A stretch of 64,000 nt of DNA from JANYHF01 sp963732765 (GTDB taxonomy: Bacteria > Pseudomonadota > Alphaproteobacteria > Rhizobiales > Hyphomicrobiaceae), in the NCBI GenBank assembly GCA_963732765.1, contig CAVTAS010000001.1, positions 248,001 to 312,000 on the forward strand, read 5' to 3'. Position numbers and translations under genes: made by a program. The notes beneath the pieces were generated by a model, which had not been told where the DNA came from, did not search any database, and was given only the letters and a program-made list of their open reading frames with translations. This document shows, one piece after another, positions 45,087-53,521 of this stretch (positions within the stretch are counted from its first letter, which is position 1; each line of letters begins with the position of its first letter).

Positions 45087-45866
45087 TCAGGCCGCAGGCG
45101 CTGCCGGCCTTGACTGAACTTTTTCTCGGAACATTTTATCAACTAGTGGTTTTAAACCTTGTGCGATTCGGTCCACGCCGGTGGATTCAAAGATGCCCCT
45201 ATGCACAGCGTTGAAAATAAGCAGAGAACAGAGACCAACTTGTGCAGTAGCGCGGACGCGAAACCATAGCAACGGCCCGTCGCCGTGCAAGTATGAAGAG
45301 TCGATCCTTCTAACCTTATTGTCAGCTGTGAGGCGCGCGCTGCTGAGAACGCCCAATGGGTTTGGATGCGCGCCAAATTCAATCGTCTCATCGTAGAAAT
45401 AGTTCCAAACCCTACTCATTTCGCTGTCTACATCAATCAGAATCGGCTTCAGTTTGACTATTTTGAAGGACTCCTTCTGTTCCTTTGTTGAACTCTCGTC
45501 ATCGTTTCGCTTCAACCAAATTTCAAGCAATTCCGGTTTCTTGACGACACAGGCGCCATAGAGCGTAAACTCTAAACAAGAGCGACAGACAACGGTTGAC
45601 TCCACGGCTTGGCCGGCCATCGCCAGGCTTGCAGCGACCCGGAAGGCCGAGTGCGCACGGTGCAGCATAACCAAGCTGACAAATTCTTTAGAGTCGACGG
45701 GCTCGCTAAAGACTCTGACAAAGCAATCGTCGATCTGCCGAAGAATGGAGAATTCTTTTGGGTAATTAGCGAACGTGGCGAATTGATTTCCTCGCGCGTC
45801 TTCGATCGTTTCCGTAATTCCATCTTTTGCCCAATTCGGCGGTGCGGGTATCGTAGTATTATTCAT
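45087..45866 (-). CDS. Hypothetical protein (DUF5677-like helical protein)
   Basis: 259 residues from ATG 45866; an ATG at 45911 is also possible but would overlap the preceding gene. Mostly helical: VSLVMLHRAHSAFRVAASLA, then AGQAVESTVVCRSCLEFTLY and FNAVHRGIFESTGVDRIAQG. The arrangement of a helix with repeated small residues followed by RSCLE resembles DUF5677-type proteins of unknown role. The DNA is clearly more AT-rich than the suc genes around it, with unlike codon use, suggesting recent transfer along with the toxin-antitoxin pair. No function is assigned. Confidence 0.6.
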   Translation of the reverse strand: MNNTTIPAPPNWAKDGITETIEDARGNQFATFANYPKEFSILRQIDDCFVRVFSEPVDSKEFVSLVMLHRAHSAFRVAASLAMAGQAVESTVVCRSCLEFTLYGACVVKKPELLEIWLKRNDDESSTKEQKESFKIVKLKPILIDVDSEMSRVWNYFYDETIEFGAHPNPLGVLSSARLTADNKVRRIDSSYLHGDGPLLWFRVRATAQVGLCSLLIFNAVHRGIFESTGVDRIAQGLKPLVDKMFREKVQSRPAAPAA

Positions 45867-45900
45867 GAAAATTAGCTCTTTCTGTTTTGATATTATTCTA

Positions 45901-46449
45901 TCAAGCAGCATTCATAAAAATATCGCGTTGTAGCAATTTTTCGGCCCTAGGACTACTTTCAAACCAGCTACGATACGTTTCGAAGTTTGCTTGGTCGGAA
46001 AAAGTCGCGAATATGTTGTGCGCCACGCCACGAGCTATCAACTTGTAACCCCGCTCTTCTGGCAGCGACGCCTTTGTCCGTTCGGCTTCGGCGTGCGCCC
46101 GCGCCAACCCCTCCGGGTCCGCGTCGATCATCTCCAGCATGCTCACCATGGCCGTCACCGGCTTCTGATCGCCGATCTCCCAGGCGCGGATGTTGGCGAC
46201 CGGAATGCCGTAGCGGTCGGCGAAGGCTTGCTGGCTGAGGCCGAGCCGCAGGCGGAGCAGTCGCACGAAAGGCATGGGCCGCATCCGGGCCACCTGCTCG
46301 CGCGTTTGGGGTGGGCAGTCCGGATCACGGAGTGCCGCGGCGGTGATGGCGGCGTCTTCTTCGTCCGTCATGGCGTCCGCGGCCTGGCGGGCCATCTCTG
46401 CCGCCCTCGCCCATTTGGCCGCTTCGAAGGCGGATCGTTTCGTCGCCAT
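45901..46449 (-). CDS. XRE-family antitoxin partner of BrnT, with extended C-terminus
   Basis: 182 residues, ATG 46449 with GAGGTGAG just upstream. N-terminal part SAFEAAKWARAAEMARQAAD and DPDCPPQTREQVARMRPMPF precede a helix-turn-helix LRLRLGLSQQAFADRYGIPV / NIRAWEIGDQKP. Related antitoxins end soon after the helix-turn-helix (about 110-120 residues). Here a tail of about 55 residues (ARGVAHNIFATFSDQANFET and on) continues in AT-richer DNA, as if the gene had been joined to foreign sequence. It overlaps the BrnT gene by 125 bp. Confidence 0.75.
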   Translation of the reverse strand: MATKRSAFEAAKWARAAEMARQAADAMTDEEDAAITAAALRDPDCPPQTREQVARMRPMPFVRLLRLRLGLSQQAFADRYGIPVANIRAWEIGDQKPVTAMVSMLEMIDADPEGLARAHAEAERTKASLPEERGYKLIARGVAHNIFATFSDQANFETYRSWFESSPRAEKLLQRDIFMNAA

Positions 46450-46711
46450 AGTATCTCACCTCGGGTTTCTCAGCTTTGCGTAAGCTGATGACGTGGGTAG
46501 TCGTGCCGCGGACCGTGAAGACCAGAAAGTACAAAACGACGCCGACGAAGCCGAAGGCTGTTTCACGTAACTCGCCATAGTCCTCGCGGTCATCGATGGC
46601 GTACACCGCCGAAGCCCAGTCAAAGCGCTCGGCCTCGTCAAGTCCAATGCCGTGTTCGGCCAGGTTCGCCCGGTCTTTGGCAGGGTCCCATGTAAACTTG
46701 CGGTCGGCCAT
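46325..46711 (-). CDS. BrnT-family ribonuclease toxin
   Basis: 128 residues, ATG 46711. FTWDPAKDRANLAEHGIGLD, then DDREDYGELRETAFGFVGVV, LVFTVRGTTTHVISLRKAEK and PEVRYY match BrnT, a RelE-like RNase, over about 90 residues. Relatives usually stop at RRYY; here the frame stays open for about 38 more codons, antisense-like basic sequence overlapping the antitoxin start. Expected role: mRNA-cleaving toxin neutralised by the downstream gene. Inserted between sucD and sucA on the opposite strand. Confidence 0.82.
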   Translation of the reverse strand: MADRKFTWDPAKDRANLAEHGIGLDEAERFDWASAVYAIDDREDYGELRETAFGFVGVVLYFLVFTVRGTTTHVISLRKAEKPEVRYYGDETIRLRSGQMGEGGRDGPPGRGRHDGRRRRRHHRRGTP

Positions 46712-46949
46712 GCCATACAGGCTACCTGTATAACACGGGGCGGTCTCGTTTGAAATGCGTAAATTGAGCTGGGCAAGCTCCTAGTTGCTTGGCGTCAAAG
46801 CCGGATGCGAGCGACCGGGCGTGGCCTCCCTTCTCATGACCACCCACCCCCAAATGATTTGACAACCACCCCCGTCCCGCGCGACCCAGAAGCCGGAATC
46901 GGCAGTTCGGCCGCGCTGCAGCATAAGCGCGCCTTGCAAGGACAACTCT

Positions 46950-49898
46950 ATGACGCGACAACCCGCGAACGAGGCCTTTCTCAACACCTCGTTTCTTTAT
47001 GGCGCCAACGCCCCGTACATCGAGGAACTGTACGCCGCCTACCGGGAAAATCCCAATAAAGTCAACGAAGAATGGCGCAAGTTCTTCCTTGCGCTGAAGG
47101 ACGACTCCGCCCCACAAACAGCCGATCACGGGCCGTCCTGGCAGCGCAACGGCATGGCCCGGCTCAAGGGCGCGGAGGCCGAGATCGTCGGCGCGCTGTC
47201 GGGCGATTGGGGGTTGCCCGAGCGGCACATCTCCGAGCGCATCCAGGAACGGGCGCAGGCCCATGGCGTCGAACTCTCGCCGACGCTGGCCTTGCGCGCC
47301 ACCCAGGACTCCATCCGCGCCATCAATCTCATCCGCTCCTATCGCGTCACGGGCCACCTTGAGGCCGATCTCGATCCGCTCGGGCTGGCCGAGCGCAAGG
47401 AGCACCCGGAGCTGCGGCCCCTCACCTGGGGCTTCACTGAGAACGATCTCGACCGGCCGATCTTCATCGACAACGTGCTGCCGGAGGTGGAAATCGCCTC
47501 GGTGCGCCAGATCGTTGATATCCTGCGCGCCACTTATTGCGGGCATATCGGCGTCGAATACATGCACATCACGGAGCTTGCCGAGCGGCGCTGGATCCAG
47601 CGGCGCGTTGAGGGCAAGGAAGTGAAGTTCACGCCGCGCGGCAAAATCGCGATCCTGAACAAACTGATCGAGGCCGAGAGCTTCGAGAAGTTCTGCGATG
47701 TGAAATACACCGGCACCAAGCGCTTCGGGCTGGACGGCGCCGAGGCGACCATCCCCGCGCTGGAGCAGATCATCAAGCGCGGCGGCGCGCTGGGCGTGAA
47801 GGAGATCATCATCGGCATGGCCCATCGCGGCCGGCTGAACGTGCTGGGCAACGTGATGGGCAAGCCGTTGCGCGCCATCTTCAACGAGTTCAAGGGCGGG
47901 TCGTCCAAACCGCAGGACGTCGAGGGATCGGGCGACGTCAAGTACCACCTCGGCGCCTCGTCCGACCGCGAATTCGACGACAACACCGTGCACCTCTCAC
48001 TTACGGCGAACCCGTCTCATCTGGAGATCGTCGACCCCGTGGTGCTCGGCAAAGTGCGCGCCAAGCAGGATCAACTGGGCGACAAGAAGCGCGAGATGGC
48101 GTTGCCGCTGCTGATCCATGGCGATGCGGCGTTTGCAGGCCAAGGCGTAGTCGCCGAATGCTTCGGGCTGTCGGGCCTGCGCGGGCATCGTACCGGCGGC
48201 TCGATCCATTTCATCATCAACAATCAGATCGGCTTCACCACGGCCCCGCGCTATGCGCGCTCTTCGCCGTACCCGTCCGATGTCGCGCGTATGATCCAGG
48301 CGCCGATCTTCCATGTCAACGGCGACGATCCCGAAGCTGTCGTACACGTCGCAAAGATCGCGACCGAGTTCCGCCAGCGCTATCACAAGCCGGTCGTCAT
48401 CGACATGTTCTGCTACCGCAAGCATGGCCACAACGAGGGCGACGAGCCGAGCTTTACGCAGCCGCTGATGTACGAGCGTATTCGGGCGCATACGCCTGTT
48501 GTGTCCCTCTATTCCACCGCGCTGGTTGAGCAGGGTGTGCTGTCTGCCGACGAGGTCGATAAGATGAGTGCGGACGTTCGCGCGCATCTGGACGGGGAGC
48601 TGGCGCTGGCCGACGGTTACAAGCCGAACAAGGCCGACTGGCTGGACGGCAAGTGGGCGAGCTTCCATCAGGCCGAAGACGGCGACCGGCGCGGCAACAC
48701 CGCGGTCGAGATCGATGTGCTGAAGGAGGTCGGCAAGCGTGTCACGACCGTGCAGAGCGGCTTCACGCTGCACAAGACACTGGAAAAGCTGCTGCAACGC
48801 CGTGCCGAAATGGTCGAGACCGGCAAGGGGATCGACTGGGCCATGGCCGAGGCGCTGGCCTACGGCACGCTGCTGAACGAGAAATTCGGTGTCCGGCTCT
48901 CCGGTCAGGACGTGGAGCGCGGCACCTTCTCGCAGCGCCACGCTGTGCTGATCGATCAGAAGACGGAGAAGCGCTGGACGCCACTGAAACACATCGCCGC
49001 CGACCAGGGCGCGTTCGAGATCATCAACTCGATGCTGTCGGAAGAGGCGGTGCTGGGCTTCGAATATGGCTACAGCCTGGCAGAACCAAAAGCGCTGGTG
49101 CTGTGGGAGGCGCAGTTCGGCGATTTCGTCAACGGCGCGCAGGTCGTCATCGACCAGTTCATCTGCTCGGGGGAAACCAAGTGGCTGCGCATGTCGGGCC
49201 TCGTACTGCTGCTGCCGCATGGCTATGAAGGGCAGGGCCCGGAGCATTCCTCGGGCCGCGTCGAGCGCTTCCTGCAGCTGTCGGCCGAGGACAACTGGCA
49301 GATCGCCAATGTGACCACGCCCGCCAACTATTTCCACATCCTGCGCCGCCAGCTGCATCGCGATTTCCGCAAGCCGCTGGTGATCATGACCCCGAAGTCG
49401 CTGCTCAGGCATAAGCGCGTGGTCTCGAGCCTCGACCAGATGGGCCCGGGATCGACCTTCCACCGTGTGCTGAAGGATGGCGCGCAGACCATCCCGGGCG
49501 AGAAGATCCAACTTAAGCCCGATGCGCAGATCCAGCGCGTGGTGGTGTGCTCGGGCAAGGTCTACTACGACCTCTATGAAGCGCGCGAGGCCGCTGGCAT
49601 CGACGATGTCTACATTCTCCGCGTCGAACAACTGTATCCGTTCCCCGGCAATACGCTGACGCTGGAACTGGCCCGTTTCCCGCAGGCCGACGTGCTGTGG
49701 TGCCAGGAAGAGCCCAAGAACATGGGCGCCTGGACGTTCGTCGAGCCGAACCTGGAAGCCGCCATGGAGCAGGCCGGCTGCATCGAACCGCGCCCCGGCT
49801 ACGTCGGCCGGCAGGCCTCGGCGTCCACGGCGACCGGGCTGCTCAGCAAGCACAACGCCGAGCAGGCCGCGCTGGTCAAAGCGGCGATAACAGTTTGA
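46950..49898 (+). CDS. sucA: 2-oxoglutarate dehydrogenase E1 component
   Basis: 982 residues, ATG 46950. The N-terminal NTSFLYGANAPYIEELYAAY and WRKFF pair is the E2-binding tail. ThDP domain: HRGRLNVLGNVMGKPLRAIF, then HLSLTANPSHLEIVDPVVLG, GDAAFAGQGVVAECFGLSGL, INNQIGFTTAPRYARSSPYP and NGDDPEAVVHVAKIA. YRKHGHNEGDEPSFTQPLMY and the transketolase-like C-terminal half (LLPHGYEGQGPEHSSGRVER) are intact. It decarboxylates 2-oxoglutarate in the TCA cycle. Followed 26 bp on by sucB; the upstream 46712-46949 gap must hold its promoter. Confidence 0.97.
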   Translation: MTRQPANEAFLNTSFLYGANAPYIEELYAAYRENPNKVNEEWRKFFLALKDDSAPQTADHGPSWQRNGMARLKGAEAEIVGALSGDWGLPERHISERIQERAQAHGVELSPTLALRATQDSIRAINLIRSYRVTGHLEADLDPLGLAERKEHPELRPLTWGFTENDLDRPIFIDNVLPEVEIASVRQIVDILRATYCGHIGVEYMHITELAERRWIQRRVEGKEVKFTPRGKIAILNKLIEAESFEKFCDVKYTGTKRFGLDGAEATIPALEQIIKRGGALGVKEIIIGMAHRGRLNVLGNVMGKPLRAIFNEFKGGSSKPQDVEGSGDVKYHLGASSDREFDDNTVHLSLTANPSHLEIVDPVVLGKVRAKQDQLGDKKREMALPLLIHGDAAFAGQGVVAECFGLSGLRGHRTGGSIHFIINNQIGFTTAPRYARSSPYPSDVARMIQAPIFHVNGDDPEAVVHVAKIATEFRQRYHKPVVIDMFCYRKHGHNEGDEPSFTQPLMYERIRAHTPVVSLYSTALVEQGVLSADEVDKMSADVRAHLDGELALADGYKPNKADWLDGKWASFHQAEDGDRRGNTAVEIDVLKEVGKRVTTVQSGFTLHKTLEKLLQRRAEMVETGKGIDWAMAEALAYGTLLNEKFGVRLSGQDVERGTFSQRHAVLIDQKTEKRWTPLKHIAADQGAFEIINSMLSEEAVLGFEYGYSLAEPKALVLWEAQFGDFVNGAQVVIDQFICSGETKWLRMSGLVLLLPHGYEGQGPEHSSGRVERFLQLSAEDNWQIANVTTPANYFHILRRQLHRDFRKPLVIMTPKSLLRHKRVVSSLDQMGPGSTFHRVLKDGAQTIPGEKIQLKPDAQIQRVVVCSGKVYYDLYEAREAAGIDDVYILRVEQLYPFPGNTLTLELARFPQADVLWCQEEPKNMGAWTFVEPNLEAAMEQAGCIEPRPGYVGRQASASTATGLLSKHNAEQAALVKAAITV

Positions 49899-49924
49899 AT
49901 TCCACCTTCGAGGGACGATCATAA

Positions 49925-51202
49925 ATGAGCATCGAATTCCGCGTGCCTACGCTGGGCGAGAGCATCGTCGAGGCGACCGTCGCCAAATGGCTGAAACAGC
50001 CGGGCGAGACAGTGAAGGCCGACGAGCCGCTGGTGGAGCTGGAGACCGAGAAGGTGGCCGTGGAAGTGCCCGCGCCTGCCGCCGGCGTGATGGGCGCGCA
50101 CCAAGTCAAGCAAGGTGAGAGCGTTGGCGTCGGCCAGGTCTTGGGCTCGATCAGCGAAGGGACGGGCACGCTCAGCATTGACCCGGTGGGAACGACCGTG
50201 GTGTCGCAAGCTGTCAAGGCGGCGATACCGGCGGCGGCGCCCCTGACCGCTGCGCCGGCGGTCGCGGCGCTCACCCGCGGTGGCCCGATGATGCCGCCCG
50301 CCCCCTCGGCCAGGAAGCTGATGACGGAAAAGGGCCTCACGCCCGATCAGGTGCCCGGAAGCGGCGTGCGCGGACAGATCCTCAAGGGCGACGTGATGGG
50401 CGCAACGGTCGCGACCGTGGCCGTCGCCCCGCCCCCGGCCTCGCTCCATCCCAGCTCCACGCCCGTCCCCTCGGCCCGCGCCGCCGTGCCGCCCGAGGAC
50501 GCCGCGCGCGAAGAGCGCCAGCACATGAGCCGCTTGCGCCTGACCATCGCGCGCCGCCTGAAGGACGCCCAGAACACCGCGGCAATGTTGACGACTTTCA
50601 ACGACGTCGACATGAGTGCAGTCATGGACCTGCGCGCTCAGTACAAGGAGTTGTTCGAGCAGAAGCACGGCATCAAACTCGGCTTCATGGGCTTCTTCGT
50701 GAAAGCCTGCCTGCAGGCGCTGAAGGAGGTGCCGGCCGTCAACGCCGAGATCGATGGCGAGGATCTGGTTTACAAGAACTACTACCACATCGGCATCGCG
50801 GTCTCGACCGACCGTGGCCTGATCGTCCCTGTACTGCGCAATGCCGATCAGCTGACGCTGGCCCAGATCGAGGCCAACATCGCCGACGCCGCCAAGCGTG
50901 GCCGCGAGGGCAAGCTGACGATTTCGGAGATGCAGGGCGGCACCTTCTCGATCACCAACGGCGGCGTATTCGGCTCCATGCTCTCGACGCCGATCCTGAA
51001 CGCGCCGCAGTCCGGCATCCTGGGTATGCACCGGATTGAAAAACGCGCCGTGGTGCGCGACGATCAGATCGTCATCAAGCCGATGATGTATCTGGCGCTG
51101 AGCTACGATCACCGCATCGTCGACGGGCGCGATGCGGTGACGTTTCTGGTGCGCGTGAAGGAGGGGTTGGAAGATCCCAAGCGGTTGATCCTGGAGCTGT
51201 AG
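49925..51202 (+). CDS. sucB: 2-oxoglutarate dehydrogenase E2 (dihydrolipoyllysine-residue succinyltransferase)
   Basis: 425 residues, ATG 49925. The lipoyl domain is at 1-80 with the lipoyl-Lys in VELETEKVAVEVPAP. After an Ala/Pro linker comes the E1/E3-binding domain (PSARKLMTEKGLTPDQVPGS) near 115-150. A second linker leads to the catalytic domain with NAEIDGEDLVYKNYYHIGIA, FSITNGGVFGSMLSTPILN and the active-site SYDHRIVDGRDAVTFL. It moves the succinyl group to CoA. Between sucA and lpd as usual. Confidence 0.97.
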   Translation: MSIEFRVPTLGESIVEATVAKWLKQPGETVKADEPLVELETEKVAVEVPAPAAGVMGAHQVKQGESVGVGQVLGSISEGTGTLSIDPVGTTVVSQAVKAAIPAAAPLTAAPAVAALTRGGPMMPPAPSARKLMTEKGLTPDQVPGSGVRGQILKGDVMGATVATVAVAPPPASLHPSSTPVPSARAAVPPEDAAREERQHMSRLRLTIARRLKDAQNTAAMLTTFNDVDMSAVMDLRAQYKELFEQKHGIKLGFMGFFVKACLQALKEVPAVNAEIDGEDLVYKNYYHIGIAVSTDRGLIVPVLRNADQLTLAQIEANIADAAKRGREGKLTISEMQGGTFSITNGGVFGSMLSTPILNAPQSGILGMHRIEKRAVVRDDQIVIKPMMYLALSYDHRIVDGRDAVTFLVRVKEGLEDPKRLILEL

Positions 51203-51205
51203 CAC

Positions 51206-51457
51206 GTGCCGACAGTTGCGCTTGTCGATGGCGTGAAAACTGTCTTCTATGCCAATGAGCATCCGCCTCTTCACTTTCATGCGAAATATGCTGAGCACCA
51301 GGCTGTGTTCAATGTGAAGACGCTGGAAATCGAACAGGGGTAACTGCCAGCGGCCAAGAAACGAAAGGTGTTACAGTGGGCTCAGACGCGAAAGGCCGAA
51401 TTGGCGAGAGCGTTCGATCAGGCGCTGGCAAAACAGCGGGTCGATCCAATCGTGTGA
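51206..51457 (+). pseudogene. DUF4160 protein with internal stop codon
   Basis: GTG 51206 opens a frame reading PTVALVDGVKTVFYANEHPP, LHFHAKYAEHQAVF and TLEIEQG, typical of DUF4160. A TAA at 51341-51343 interrupts it. The same frame goes on with LPAAKKRKVLQWAQTRKAEL, the expected C-terminal half, to a TGA at 51455. Total length about 83 codons is normal. DUF4160 genes commonly sit beside DUF2442 genes, as here, and are suspected of toxin-antitoxin-like roles. The insertion splits the sucB-lpd pair. Confidence 0.8.
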
Positions 51458-51744
51458 AGCCGCTCCCGCGCTTAAAGTCAGTTCAAGCAGTTATGCATGG
51501 CGTTTTGAAGCTGGAATTCCTCGACGGCTACGAGGGTGTCGTCGATCTCCGCCCGCTTATCGCCGACGGTGAGGTGTTCGAGTGGATCAGAAGCAAGCAA
51601 AACTTTTTGAAGGCCCAGTTGGACAACTATGGCCATTGCGTACTCTGGATTGACGATTCAGGTGGAGAAGTTGACCTCAGCGCCGACAGCCTGCGGCGAG
51701 ATTGCGAACGTCAGGCTGCCGTGCATCAGCTTATGCGAGCATAG
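51454..51744 (+). CDS. DUF2442 domain-containing protein
   Basis: 96 residues from GTG 51454, which overlaps the DUF4160 stop as GTGTGA. LKSVQAVMHGVLKLEFLDGY, EGVVDLRPLIADGEVFEWI and ILWIDDSGGEVDLSADSL-like segments match DUF2442. The longer frame from 51376 runs over the DUF4160 end and was rejected. The pair was translationally coupled. It stops 42 bp before lpd, so it is transcribed with the oxoglutarate dehydrogenase genes. Confidence 0.82.
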   Translation: MKPLPRLKSVQAVMHGVLKLEFLDGYEGVVDLRPLIADGEVFEWIRSKQNFLKAQLDNYGHCVLWIDDSGGEVDLSADSLRRDCERQAAVHQLMRA

Positions 51745-51786
51745 CGGCGGGTGATCGCACAGGACTGACCTTCAAGCGGGAACAAC

Positions 51787-53184
51787 ATGACCTACGATTT
51801 GATTGTCATCGGCACGGGCCCCGGCGGCTACGTGTGCGCCATTCGCGCGGCCCAGCTTGGGCTGAAGGTCGCGGTGGTGGAAAAGCGCGCGACCCACGGG
51901 GGGACGTGCCTCAACGTCGGTTGCATTCCGTCCAAGGCCCTGCTGCATGCGTCCGAAATGTTCGAGGAGGCAGGCCACGGCTTTGCCGCCATGGGCATCG
52001 GCGTTTCGCCCACGCTCGATCTCGCCAAGATGCAGGCCTTCAAAGATGAGGGCGTGAAGGGCAATGTGCAGGGCGTCGAGTTCCTTCTGAAGAAGAACAA
52101 GATCGACGCGCACCGCGGCACGGGACGCATCCTCAGGGATGGCAGCGTCGAGGTTACCCCGGAAGGCGGCGCGCCGACGGTGCTGGAAAGCAAGGCCATC
52201 GTCATTGCGACGGGGTCGGACGTTACGCGGCTGAAGGGGATCGAGATCGACGAGAAGCGCATCGTGTCCTCGACGGGTGCGCTGACGCTCGACAAGGTTC
52301 CGGGCCATCTCGTGATCGTCGGCGCGGGCGTTATCGGCCTGGAGCTGGGCTCGGTCTGGCGGCGGCTCGGGGCCAAGGTGACAGTGGTGGAATTCCTCGA
52401 CCGCATCCTGCCGGGTATGGACGCCGAAGTGGCGAAACAGTTCCAGCGCATCCTGACCAAGCAGGGCTTTGCCTTCAAGCTCGGTTCCAAGGTGACGGGC
52501 GCTACGCAATCCGGCGAGAAACTGTCCGTAAGCGTCGAACCGGCGGCGGGCGGGGCACCTGAGACGCTGGAGGCCGACGTGGTGCTGGTCGCCATCGGTC
52601 GCCGTCCGTATACGGCGGGGCTCGGGCTGGAGGATCACGGTGTTGAGTTGGACCCGCAAGGCCGCATCGTGGTCGACGAGCACTATCAATCGACCCGCGC
52701 CGGCATCTTCGCCATCGGCGACGTCATCGCGGGGCCCATGCTGGCGCACAAGGCTGAGGACGAGGGCATGGCGCTGGCCGAAATGCTGGCGGGCCAGGCC
52801 GGGCATGTGAACTACGGCGTGATCCCGAGCGTGATCTACACCTATCCCGAGGTCGCTTCGGTTGGCGCGACCGAGGACGATCTCACCAAGGCGGGCGTGG
52901 CGTTCAACAGCGGAAAGTTCCCGTTCACAGCGAACGGCCGCGCCAAGGTCAATCGGACCACGGACGGCTTCGTGAAGGTGCTCGCCGACGCCAAGACAGA
53001 CCGCGTGCTGGGCGTGCACATCATCGGTCCCGACGCAGGCACGCTGATTGCGGAGTGCGCCGTGCTGATGGAATTCGGCGGCTCGGCCGAGGATCTGGCG
53101 CGCACCTGCCACGCCCATCCGACGCTGTCGGAGGCGGTGAAAGAGGCCGCGCTGGCGACGGCGAACCGGGCGATTCATATGTGA
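51787..53184 (+). CDS. lpdA: Dihydrolipoyl dehydrogenase (E3)
   Basis: 465 residues, ATG 51787. FAD loop LIVIGTGPGGYVCAIRAAQL, redox disulfide GGTCLNVGCIPSKALLHASE near 40-59, and NAD loop VIVGAGVIGLELGSVWRRLG. FAIGDVIAGPMLAHKAEDEG follows, and the interface His-Glu pair is in HAHPTLSEAVKEAAL. It reoxidises lipoamide for 2-oxoglutarate dehydrogenase and perhaps other complexes. Last gene of the suc block; a structured repeat follows its stop by 27 bp. Confidence 0.97.
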   Translation: MTYDLIVIGTGPGGYVCAIRAAQLGLKVAVVEKRATHGGTCLNVGCIPSKALLHASEMFEEAGHGFAAMGIGVSPTLDLAKMQAFKDEGVKGNVQGVEFLLKKNKIDAHRGTGRILRDGSVEVTPEGGAPTVLESKAIVIATGSDVTRLKGIEIDEKRIVSSTGALTLDKVPGHLVIVGAGVIGLELGSVWRRLGAKVTVVEFLDRILPGMDAEVAKQFQRILTKQGFAFKLGSKVTGATQSGEKLSVSVEPAAGGAPETLEADVVLVAIGRRPYTAGLGLEDHGVELDPQGRIVVDEHYQSTRAGIFAIGDVIAGPMLAHKAEDEGMALAEMLAGQAGHVNYGVIPSVIYTYPEVASVGATEDDLTKAGVAFNSGKFPFTANGRAKVNRTTDGFVKVLADAKTDRVLGVHIIGPDAGTLIAECAVLMEFGGSAEDLARTCHAHPTLSEAVKEAALATANRAIHM

Positions 53185-53210
53185 ATGTTCTCCGCCTGCG
53201 GAGCGACGGA

Positions 53211-53422
53211 CCCTCCTCTCCCCCGTTTTCCAGGGGAGAGGAGACCGCGTCTCGCAGCCGACCTTTGGGAGGCAAGAGCCACGCGGTCGGCGAGGGGCAG
53301 GTACTGGCTCCGGCCCCGTGCGACCTGTACGGAGCAAGCTGCTGCCCCTCACCTGTCGCTGTTTCCTCGGCTTCGCCTCGGGCGACCTCCTCTCCCCCGC
53401 GAAGATGCGGGGGAGAGGAGGG
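53211..53422. repeat. Structured repeat A, 212 bp with 14-bp terminal inverted repeats
   Basis: Starts CCCTCCTCTCCCCC and ends with its exact complement GGGGGAGAGGAGGG. Inner landmarks (GAGACCGCGTCTCGCAG, CAAGAGCCACGCGGTCGG, GAGGGGCAG, ACGGAGCAAGC, GCTGCCCCTCACC) recur in the same order in repeat B at 58774-58978. Several nested palindromes make a cruciform or multibranched RNA likely. No coding capacity. Lies between lpd and the aminotransferase. Confidence 0.85.
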
Positions 53423-53459
53423 TCCCAGCCCCATGGACTTAAGCCGATGGGGACACGAA

Positions 53460-53521
53460 GTTCATCTTTGGCTCAAGAGCTGGTAATCTGACCTTGAGTA
53501 ATCGTCAGGCCAAAGATGAAC
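53460..53521 (+). promoter_or_regulatory. Hairpin enclosing the aminotransferase start codon
   Basis: GTTCATCTTTGGC (53460-53472) and its exact complement GCCAAAGATGAAC (53509-53521) form a 13-bp stem. The upper stem CTCAAG/CTTGAG (53472-53477, 53493-53498) extends it. The ATG of the aminotransferase (53516) is inside the right arm, so in RNA the start would be paired. A translational control element is inferred. Confidence 0.6.

Noticed and set aside
46722..47993. 423-codon minus-strand frame opposite sucA
   Set aside because: Antisense shadow of a highly conserved gene in high-GC DNA.
47997..49922. 641-codon minus-strand frame opposite sucA
   Set aside because: Same reason; the plus-strand protein is unambiguous 2-oxoglutarate dehydrogenase E1.
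51772..53352. 526-codon minus-strand frame opposite lpd
   Set aside because: Shadow frame; the lpd motifs fix the coding strand.
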